Shown piece by piece: positions 16,333 through 21,831 of a stretch of DNA of 21,831 bases. The notes beneath the pieces were generated by a model, which worked only from the letters and a program-made list of their open reading frames with translations, did not search any database and was not told the DNA's origin. Position numbers and translations under genes: made by a program. Position 1 is the stretch's first letter. Each line of letters starts with the position of its first letter. Source of the stretch: an uncultured Xanthobacteraceae bacterium (lineage in GTDB: Bacteria > Pseudomonadota > Alphaproteobacteria > Rhizobiales > Xanthobacteraceae); assembly GCA_955652925.1 (NCBI GenBank), contig CATPCO010000279.1, forward strand, positions 1 to 21,831, in the 5' to 3' direction.

Positions 16333-16379
16333 CCCTCTTGGCGAGCATGGCTCGACCGACCGTACCCCAGCTCCCTCAT

Positions 16380-16410
16380 AAGCCGCTTCATCTCGGCAGG
16401 AATGCGGCTT
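16380..16410. repeat. Stem-loop downstream of nnr
   Basis: AAGCCGC (16380-16386) pairs perfectly with GCGGCTT (16404-16410) over a 17-nt loop. It lies about 30 nt past the nnr stop on the - strand. No T-run follows on that strand, so if it ends nnr transcription it does so weakly. Confidence 0.3.
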
Positions 16411-16441
16411 GTTTGCGTCCCAAAAGCGGTTGTGGAGCGCC

Positions 16442-17950
16442 CTATTGATGGTTTTGGCGCCGCACCGCGATGCGTTCAAACAGGCGAGCATAGATCCGCG
16501 GCAGGGCTTCGGAGAGGTCTTCGGCGATCAGCCCTGGGCCCGCAACCATGCCGGCCTGAGCGTGCAACCAGACTGCCGCCGATGCAGCTTCAAAAGCCGG
16601 CATGCCCTGCGCCAGAAGCCCGCCGGCGATGCCAGCGAGCACATCGCCTGCCCCGGCGCTTGCGAGCCAGGGCGGCGCCTCATCAACAATCGAGGCTCGC
16701 CCATCGGGAGCGGCAACCACGGTGTCCGCCCCCTTCAGCAGGCAGATCGCGCCAGTATGGATCGCTGCCCGGCGGGCTCTCTCCAGCTTTGATGGCGCAT
16801 CAACAATCTCGTCCATGGCTTTGAACAGACGCGAAAATTCGCCTTCATGCGGGGTAAGCAGAGTAGCGCTCTTGCGTCCCGCGGTAGCGCCGATCAAAGT
16901 TTGCGGGTCTTGCGCAAAGCTGGTCAGGGCGTCGGCATCGAGGACCACGGCGCGCTCACCCACAAGAGCCGCAAACACCATCTTACGCATCTCTTCCCCG
17001 ACCCCACCTCCGGGGCCGATCACGACAGCATTGCGCCGGACGTCTTGCAGAAACTGTGCGAACTCCACCTCACCCTCGACCGGCCGGACCATGACAGCAA
17101 GATTTGCGGCAGCGTTCACGGGGAGCGCATCTCTCGGGCTCGCAATGGTAACAAGACCCGCGCCTGCCCGCAGTGCTGCCCGAGCGGCAAGCCTCGCTGC
17201 TCCGGTTGTGGAGAGACCGCCGGATACCACCACGGCATGTCCGCGACTGTATTTGTGGCCTGCAACCGCAGGCACCGGGAAAACCTCAAGCCAAAGCTCA
17301 GGTGAGTTGATCCAGACACGGGGTCTGATAGTCGCAAGGGTGTGCGAGCCAATGCCGATGTCGCTGACGGCAATGGTGCCGCAGTGGATGCGGCCCGGAA
17401 GAAGCACGTGACCGAGTTTGCGCCGGAAGAAGGTCACGGTTTCGCTCGCGCGGACAGCCAGTCCCATGACCGCAGCGCTCGATCCGTTAATGCCGCTCGG
17501 CAGATCCACTGCGTGGACATAAGCGGCGCCGTTCACCGCCTCGATCATGTTGCGCGCGAGGCCATCGACAGGACGGTCGAGGCCCGCACCAAACAGCGCG
17601 TCAACAACCACGCTCTGCGGCCCGACGGCGCCAGGGGTGGCAGGCTCATAGGGTCCATTCCAGCGCTGTGCGGCGATGAGCGCATCGCCCTTGAAGCGTT
17701 GGACATCCGAGAGCAAGAGCACCCGCGGCCGGTATCCCCGTTCCTTGAGAATGCGCGCGGCGACCAGGCCATCGCCCCCGTTATTTCCAGGTCCAGCGAC
17801 AATGGTGATCGGCGTCCCCGCAGGATGGCGGCGCAAAACACTGTCTGCCACCGCCCGTCCGGCATTCTCCATGAGTTCGATCCCGGCGACGCCACGACCC
17901 ATCGTCAGGCGATCGGCTTCGTTCATCTCCGCATTGGTGAGCAATTCCAT
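16442..17950 (-). CDS. nnr: Bifunctional NAD(P)H-hydrate epimerase / ADP-dependent NAD(P)H-hydrate dehydratase
   Basis: Metabolite-repair enzyme that restores hydrated NADH and NADPH: the N-terminal half epimerises R- and S-hydrates, and the C-terminal half dehydrates the S form with ADP. The 502 residues show the epimerase domain (MGRGVAGIELMENAGRAVAD, VAGPGNNGGDGLVAARIL, VDALFGAGLDRPV, VDLPSGINGSSA). A ribokinase-like dehydratase domain follows (SGGLSTTGAARLAARAALRA, VIGPGGGVGEEM, LTPHEGEFSRLF, LLKGADTVVAAPDGR, ASAGAGDVLAGIAGG). Two adjacent ATG codons (17953, 17950) are possible; 17950 is chosen because GGA then lies 5 nt upstream. It diverges from glnB across a 220-bp regulatory gap. Confidence 0.95.
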   Translation of the reverse strand: MELLTNAEMNEADRLTMGRGVAGIELMENAGRAVADSVLRRHPAGTPITIVAGPGNNGGDGLVAARILKERGYRPRVLLLSDVQRFKGDALIAAQRWNGPYEPATPGAVGPQSVVVDALFGAGLDRPVDGLARNMIEAVNGAAYVHAVDLPSGINGSSAAVMGLAVRASETVTFFRRKLGHVLLPGRIHCGTIAVSDIGIGSHTLATIRPRVWINSPELWLEVFPVPAVAGHKYSRGHAVVVSGGLSTTGAARLAARAALRAGAGLVTIASPRDALPVNAAANLAVMVRPVEGEVEFAQFLQDVRRNAVVIGPGGGVGEEMRKMVFAALVGERAVVLDADALTSFAQDPQTLIGATAGRKSATLLTPHEGEFSRLFKAMDEIVDAPSKLERARRAAIHTGAICLLKGADTVVAAPDGRASIVDEAPPWLASAGAGDVLAGIAGGLLAQGMPAFEAASAAVWLHAQAGMVAGPGLIAEDLSEALPRIYARLFERIAVRRQNHQ

Positions 17951-17996
17951 CATTTCCGCAGACGCTTTAGAGACATAGCGGGATTGAACACAAAAC

Positions 17997-18009
17997 AGGC
18001 AAATTGCCT
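17997..18009. promoter_or_regulatory. Palindrome in the nnr-glnB gap, possible operator
   Basis: AGGCAA-A-TTGCCT is a perfect 13-bp palindrome. It lies about 90-100 bp upstream of the sigma-54 promoter of glnB and about 47 bp upstream of nnr. Its position suits an upstream activator site, but its sequence does not match the enteric NtrC consensus (GCACC-N5-GGTGC). It could instead belong to nnr. Confidence 0.4.
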
Positions 18010-18094
18010 AATTTATGCTCCATCGGCTTTCCAATGGACTCGGATGTGGATATTAAACCTCTGATCCGCGGCTAATTTCCCGAGCGGGACATGC

Positions 18095-18111
18095 TTGGCA
18101 TGGAGCCTGCT
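18095..18111 (+). promoter_or_regulatory. Sigma-54 (-24/-12) promoter of glnB-glnA
   Basis: TTGGCATG-GAGC-CTGCT matches the sigma-54 consensus YTGGCACG-N4-TTGCW with one mismatch in each block. The invariant GG (18097-18098) and GC (18109-18110) are exactly 10 nt apart. Transcription would start near 18122, giving a leader of about 50 nt before the glnB start. A sigma-54 promoter for glnBA fits control by NtrC, whose gene is at the left edge of the window. Confidence 0.8.
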
Positions 18112-18170
18112 ATCGGAAAGGCGGCAAGTTCCAGCGGCGCGCTGGGGCGAGCCAAGGGGAAGGAAACGGG

Positions 18171-18509
18171 ATGAAGAAGATCGAAGCGGTGATCAAACCA
18201 TTCAAGCTCGACGAGGTGAAAGAAGCACTCCAAGAGGTCGGCCTGCAAGGCATTACGGTCACCGAGGCCAAAGGCTTTGGGCGGCAGAAGGGCCATACCG
18301 AGCTCTACCGCGGAGCCGAATGCGTCGTCGATTTTCTTCCCAAGGTAAAGATCGAGATTGTGCTCGGCGACGATATGGTCGACAAGGCCGTCGAAGCGAT
18401 CCGCCGTGCCGCGCAAACGGGACGCATCGGGGACGGAAAGATCTTCGTCTCCAGCATTGAAGAAGCCATCCGGATCCGGACGGGAGAATCCGGATTGGAC
18501 GCGATCTAA
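18171..18509 (+). CDS. glnB: Nitrogen regulatory protein PII (GlnB), Tyr51 replaced by Cys
   Basis: Trimeric signal protein that reads 2-oxoglutarate, ATP/ADP and, through GlnD uridylylation of Tyr51, glutamine. It controls NtrB and the GlnE adenylyltransferase acting on glutamine synthetase. The 112-residue protein is canonical in length and sequence: MKKIEAVIKPFKLDEV, T-loop GFGRQKGHTELYRGAE, DFLPKVKIEIV, B-loop QTGRIGDGKIFV and RIRTGESG. Residue 51 is the exception: codon TGC (18321-18323) gives Cys where the family has the uridylylated Tyr, so the uridylylation-site pattern Y-R-G-A-E-Y is broken; Tyr46 is kept. AAGGAA precedes the start. The gene lies 59 bp before glnA, most likely in one transcript from the sigma-54 promoter. 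Confidence 0.97.
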   Translation: MKKIEAVIKPFKLDEVKEALQEVGLQGITVTEAKGFGRQKGHTELYRGAECVVDFLPKVKIEIVLGDDMVDKAVEAIRRAAQTGRIGDGKIFVSSIEEAIRIRTGESGLDAI

Positions 18510-18568
18510 GCGCGCGCTTCTAAGCTCTCCCTCCCCTACCTCAATCACCAGCAAAGGGTACCCGTGCA

Positions 18569-19978
18569 ATGACTACTGCCAAAGAAGTCATGAAAATGAT
18601 CAAGGACAATGAAGTGAAATACGCTGATATGCGTTTCACGGATCCGCGCGGAAAATGGCAGCATGTCACGATGGATATCAGTACCGTCGACGAGGACACC
18701 TTCAGCGAAGGCATCATGTTCGACGGCTCCTCGATCGCCGGCTGGAAAGCAATCCATGAATCCGACATGCAGCTTATGCCGGACCCGGAGAGTGCCTGCA
18801 TCGATCCGTTCTATGCCGAAACGACGCTGGTCCTTGTCTGCGATACGTTGGAGCCCCTCACAGGCGAACCCTACAACCGCGACCCACGCTCAATAGCAAA
18901 GAAGGCGGAGGGGCTGGTGAGGTCCATGGGCGTGGGCGACACGATCTTCTTCGGGCCGGAGGCGGAGTTCTTCATCTTCGACGATGTGAAATATTCGGCT
19001 CAGCCCTACAACACCGGCTTTCGGCTCGACTCGGTAGAGTTTCCGACGAACTCGGACACGGAGTACGAAGGCGGCAACCTCGGACATCATATCGGATTCA
19101 AAAAGGGCTATTTCCCGGTCCCGCCGCTGGACACAGCCCAAGACATGCGCTCGGAAATGTTGGGCGCGATGGCACGGATGGGCGCGCAGGTCGAAAAACA
19201 CCATCACGAGGTCGGCTCGGCGCAGCACGAGCTCGGGTTGAAGTTTTCACCCATGGTCAAAATGGCAGACCGCATGCAGATCTACAAATACTGCATTCAG
19301 CAGGTCGCGCAGATCTACGGAAAAACCGCCACCTTCATGCCCAAGCCGATTTATGGCGACAACGGGTCCGGCATGCACTGTCACCAATCGATCTGGAAAG
19401 ACGGCAAGCCCACTTTCGCGGGCAACAAATATGCAGACCTTTCTGATATGGCGTTGCAGTACATCGCCGGGATTCTCAAGCATGCGCGTACCATAAACGC
19501 TTTCACCAACCCGACCACGAATTCCTACAAGCGGCTGGTGCCTGGTTTCGAGGCCCCCGTGCTGCTCGCTTATTCCGTGCGCAACCGCTCGGCCGGGTGC
19601 CGGATTCCGCTGGCCTCTTCGCCGAAGGGCAAGCGCGTCGAGGTCCGCTACCCCGATCCGCTGGCCAATCCATATCTCGCCTTCGCGGCGATGCTGATGG
19701 CGGGACTCGATGGTATCAGGAACAAGCTCGATCCCGGGCCGGCGATCGACAAGGATCTTTATGATCTGCCGCCCCAGGAACTCAAGCAAATTCCCACCGT
19801 GTGCGGCTCGCTGCGCGAGGCACTTGGTTATCTCGAGAAGGACCGTGATTTTCTCAAGGCCGGCGGGGTTTTCGATGACGATTTCCTCGATAGCTACGCC
19901 GAGCTCAAGATGCAGGAAATCATTCGTTTTGAGCACACGCCGCATCCGGTCGAGTTTGAGATGTACTACTCGGCCTAG
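18569..19978 (+). CDS. glnA: Glutamine synthetase type I (GSI-beta)
   Basis: Dodecameric cytoplasmic enzyme making glutamine from glutamate, ammonia and ATP, the main entry of ammonium at low supply. The 469 residues match the usual length. Visible motifs are FDGSSIAGWKAIHESDM, FGPEAEFFIFDDV (metal-binding glutamates), GSAQHELGLKFSP, GDNGSGMHCHQSIWKDG (ammonium/metal site), NPTTNSYKRLVPGFEAP, and ASSPKGKRVEVRYPDP. The adenylylation site is intact: Tyr398 in KDLYDLPPQE (codon 19760-19762), so GlnE control is expected. AAGGG lies about 12 nt before the ATG. It follows glnB and is closed by a hairpin terminator. Confidence 0.98.
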   Translation: MTTAKEVMKMIKDNEVKYADMRFTDPRGKWQHVTMDISTVDEDTFSEGIMFDGSSIAGWKAIHESDMQLMPDPESACIDPFYAETTLVLVCDTLEPLTGEPYNRDPRSIAKKAEGLVRSMGVGDTIFFGPEAEFFIFDDVKYSAQPYNTGFRLDSVEFPTNSDTEYEGGNLGHHIGFKKGYFPVPPLDTAQDMRSEMLGAMARMGAQVEKHHHEVGSAQHELGLKFSPMVKMADRMQIYKYCIQQVAQIYGKTATFMPKPIYGDNGSGMHCHQSIWKDGKPTFAGNKYADLSDMALQYIAGILKHARTINAFTNPTTNSYKRLVPGFEAPVLLAYSVRNRSAGCRIPLASSPKGKRVEVRYPDPLANPYLAFAAMLMAGLDGIRNKLDPGPAIDKDLYDLPPQELKQIPTVCGSLREALGYLEKDRDFLKAGGVFDDDFLDSYAELKMQEIIRFEHTPHPVEFEMYYSA

Positions 19979-20014
19979 CGAACAATCTGAATTTCCCTCG
20001 ACTCGACGGCAATG

Positions 20015-20045
20015 AAGCTCGGAACGGCCGAGCTTTGGCCATTTT
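20015..20045 (+). terminator. Rho-independent-type terminator of glnBA
   Basis: AAGCTCGG (20015-20022) and CCGAGCTT (20028-20035) form a perfect 8-bp stem with a 5-nt loop, 36 nt past the glnA stop. TGGCCATTTT follows; the T-run is short and set back by 6 nt. It also separates glnA from the convergent gene at 20058. Confidence 0.75.
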
Positions 20046-20057
20046 ACCGAGGCAGGT

Positions 20058-20291
20058 TCAGATCAGGCACACAAGCGTGAGAACGCAGCAGGTCACAATA
20101 ACGGCGTCGAGAATGTAATCGCGCCAGCGTTTGCGCCAATACAGAGCTGCAAGCCTGGAGCGGATGATCGCTGCTTCGAATTCAGCGGAACAGCCGAACG
20201 AGCAAGCCATTGCATCCCCTGCCCGGGCGGCGGTGCTCTCCAACGCCAACAGGGCGCTTCTTGCTCGAATGGAAGCCAAGAGTTCGCGCAT
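20058..20291 (-). CDS. Small hypothetical protein with a C-terminal membrane helix
   Basis: I do not recognise this protein. The 77 residues have a soluble, Ala/Arg-rich N-terminal part with a CSFGC pair, then a basic patch (YWRKRWRD) followed by one hydrophobic helix that ends the protein (ILDAVIVTCCVLTLVCLI). This is a tail-anchored layout with the N-terminus predicted in the cytoplasm. A Shine-Dalgarno AGGA sits about 8 nt before the ATG, which supports a real gene. It is convergent with glnA and lies 99 bp downstream of the diguanylate cyclase gene on the same strand. Codon use looks less regular than in the neighbours, so a spurious reading frame cannot be excluded. Confidence 0.5.
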   Translation of the reverse strand: MRELLASIRARSALLALESTAARAGDAMACSFGCSAEFEAAIIRSRLAALYWRKRWRDYILDAVIVTCCVLTLVCLI

Positions 20292-20390
20292 TGGATGATC
20301 CTACCGCTCAGCGGTAAACGCAGCGTTGCGGGCGCATCCCGAAAACGAGGTGTTCGCGGCGCTTGCGTGCCGGAGCAGCGCTCCAAAGGG

Positions 20391-21665
20391 TCATCCTCCG
20401 CCTGCTGGCGATGGCTGGGCGTTGACGTGCCACATCACGGCTGCGTCCTCTCCCGTGAGAGCAGATGCTTCCCTTCCGGTCAGCGCCGGCACCTTCTGCT
20501 CCACACCCTCGACCCGGTTGCGCCCGTTGGCTTTCGCGCGATAGAGCGCCTGATCGGCAGCGGTGAGCAATCCGGCAATATCGGCGCCCAGTTCCGCGCT
20601 GGCTGCTCCAACGCTCACGGTAGCGGCCACCGGAGAGCCGGCAATCGTGCCCGCCGCCCCCTGGAATGTCAGCCGCACGCGTTGCGCGGCTACCGTGGCA
20701 TCGGCAAGCGAGCCGGGCAGAATCGCGACGAACTCTTCACCGCCGAAGCGAGCGAGTATGTCCGAGCTTCGTAGCGTGCTCCTGGCGATTGCAGCGAACA
20801 GCTTGAGCGTTTCGTCGCCGGTTTGATGCCCAAACCGGTCGTTGATCGACTTGAACTGATCGAGATCGAACATCAGCACGCTTACTGGCTGGCGGTTCTT
20901 CACCTGCTGAGAGAGTAGCTGTTGGGCGGCGGCGAAAAAGCCACGCCGATTGAGCGACCCGGTCAGCTCATCGGTCAGAGCTGCATTCTTTTGCATACGA
21001 AGGGAGCGCTCGTTGGCAAGCACAAGGACGATGAACGCCGCGCCGACGACGTAGAGCATGGTCTCAAGTGCAAATACAGCGATCCATCCGCTCGCAAGAC
21101 TGACGATTCCACGCTCGGCAGGCAGTAAGATCGCCAGCGGAATGGGAACCAAAAACACGGTACCATGCAGGATGGGAACGAAGATTGCCGGCCATCGCCG
21201 CAAAACGGATTTGCGTCGCTCGCGCCAAAGCTCTGCAGCGGTGAGGAAAGTGTAGCCCGCAACGATGAGAGAGCTAAGGATGATGCGGGCGGGTATCGAT
21301 CGAGCAAAATCCTCCAGGATGCAGGCCGCGACCCAGACCGCGGCACCGGCAGCCATGGCCCCCCACAGCACCGGCCGGCCGTGGAAAATGCGAGCTGCGC
21401 TCCAGATCATGCCGCACGCAAGGAACAACAGCGCGTTGGCAATACCGAATGGAAGCGGAGGCGAAATGAGGTTTTCGATGCTCCACACGGCGACCGAGAA
21501 TCCGCCCACAAGATAGGCGGTTCCCCACCAAGCCAGCGCCCGAATGCGCTCCTGGGCCCAGGCCGAGAGCAGGAACAGACCAAGGAATGCCGTGACGCAC
21601 GTGCCGACGATAATCATCGTCGTGACATCGAGATTGATCGGTGTATTCGGGACTGGTAGCAGCAT
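20391..21665 (-). CDS. Membrane diguanylate cyclase (GGDEF domain)
   Basis: Makes the second messenger cyclic di-GMP from two GTP. The 424 residues begin with about seven membrane helices (about 17-37, 43-63, 73-94, 99-117, 126-146, 157-180, 189-216), which form an unnamed membrane sensor region. A GGDEF domain follows: DELTGSLNRRGFF, MFDLDQFKSINDRFGHQTGD, then the active site GGEEF (308-312). The inhibitory site RxxD (RSSD, 299-302) lies exactly five residues before it, so product inhibition is expected. No EAL domain is present. ATG 21665 is chosen because GGAGGG lies 9 nt upstream; the frame is open to 21740. The upstream 166 bp to the window edge show no recognisable gene or clear promoter. 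The target process cannot be told from context. Confidence 0.9.
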   Translation of the reverse strand: MLLPVPNTPINLDVTTMIIVGTCVTAFLGLFLLSAWAQERIRALAWWGTAYLVGGFSVAVWSIENLISPPLPFGIANALLFLACGMIWSAARIFHGRPVLWGAMAAGAAVWVAACILEDFARSIPARIILSSLIVAGYTFLTAAELWRERRKSVLRRWPAIFVPILHGTVFLVPIPLAILLPAERGIVSLASGWIAVFALETMLYVVGAAFIVLVLANERSLRMQKNAALTDELTGSLNRRGFFAAAQQLLSQQVKNRQPVSVLMFDLDQFKSINDRFGHQTGDETLKLFAAIARSTLRSSDILARFGGEEFVAILPGSLADATVAAQRVRLTFQGAAGTIAGSPVAATVSVGAASAELGADIAGLLTAADQALYRAKANGRNRVEGVEQKVPALTGREASALTGEDAAVMWHVNAQPSPAGGG

Positions 21666-21831
21666 GGCAGGGAGCCCTCCGAGCTTATCTTGCGTGCCAT
21701 ACCACTTTTGTTTCGAATCTGCTGATAGCTCTGTTTGCAAGCTTTGCGGCTAGTTGCGTGGATCAGCTGCTTTGCGCGGAAATACGCCGAAAACAATCTG
21801 AAAGTCGTGCAATCAATTCGTGCGCATAGGA

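Noticed and set aside
16246..16441. Possible tRNA or small RNA gene in the nnr-rlpA gap
   Set aside because: Two short stem-loops are present, but no T-arm motif, acceptor stem or cloverleaf could be drawn on either strand.
16602..17411. Open frame on the + strand (269 codons) opposite nnr
   Set aside because: It is antisense to the well-defined NAD(P)H-hydrate repair enzyme; low-complexity Ser/Arg/Ala composition and no motif.
18508..18519. Perfect palindrome AAGCGCGCGCTT at the glnB stop codon
   Set aside because: Without a loop the usable stem is only about 4 bp and no T-run follows, so it is not a credible terminator or attenuator.
20372..20384. GGAGC-AGC-GCTCC hairpin after the diguanylate cyclase gene
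   Set aside because: The stem is only 5 bp and is not followed by a T-run on the - strand, so termination is not supported.
21692..21700. ATGGCACG on the - strand upstream of the diguanylate cyclase, like a sigma-54 -24 block
   Set aside because: No GC stands at the required 10-nt distance from GG, so the -12 half is missing.

Overview
The window is about 21.8 kb of GC-rich, densely coding chromosomal DNA. It most likely comes from an alphaproteobacterium of the order Hyphomicrobiales (Rhizobiales). This rests on gene order and protein style: ntrC-ntrY-ntrX-D-amino-acid transaminase-hfq-hflX, an rlpA-dacF-tmk-holB-metG-tatD cluster, and nnr divergent from glnB-glnA are all alphaproteobacterial arrangements. 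No rRNA, tRNA, CRISPR array, transposase or integrase was seen. This is a core-genome region rather than an island.

Left part (1-7691, + strand): the 3' part of ntrC (its start lies outside the window), then ntrY and ntrX, a class-IV aminotransferase (dat), the RNA chaperone gene hfq and the ribosome-associated GTPase gene hflX. A possible promoter with an inverted repeat precedes ntrY, and another possible promoter precedes hfq. Two two-component systems for nitrogen sensing and redox/nitrogen control (NtrBC, NtrYX) thus sit directly upstream of hfq.

Middle (7712-17950, - strand): reading leftward from 17950 the genes are nnr, rlpA, dacF, tmk, holB, metG, a 92-aa CxxC protein of unknown function, tatD, a PhnP-like metallo-beta-lactamase-fold hydrolase, and mazG. 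They cover metabolite repair, cell-wall maturation, dTMP synthesis, the clamp loader, methionyl-tRNA charging, and nuclease and nucleotide housekeeping. Several genes overlap by 4 bp (tmk/holB, tatD/hydrolase), which suggests translational coupling. mazG converges on hflX.

Right part (17951-21831): glnB-glnA diverge from nnr and are preceded by a good sigma-54 (-24/-12) promoter. This links the right end functionally to ntrC at the left end. glnA ends in a clear hairpin terminator. Beyond it lie a small probable tail-anchored membrane protein and a seven-helix membrane diguanylate cyclase, both on the - strand.

The most notable observation is in GlnB (PII). The T-loop is otherwise canonical, but residue 51, the tyrosine uridylylated by GlnD, is encoded as cysteine (TGC at 18321-18323), while the adenylylation tyrosine of the adjacent glutamine synthetase is intact. 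Other points worth checking are an NtrC-type dyad upstream of the 92-aa gene, an AT-rich dyad upstream of mazG, and an NtrX whose sigma-54 contact loop is missing. I did not find a clearly new multi-gene system in this window.
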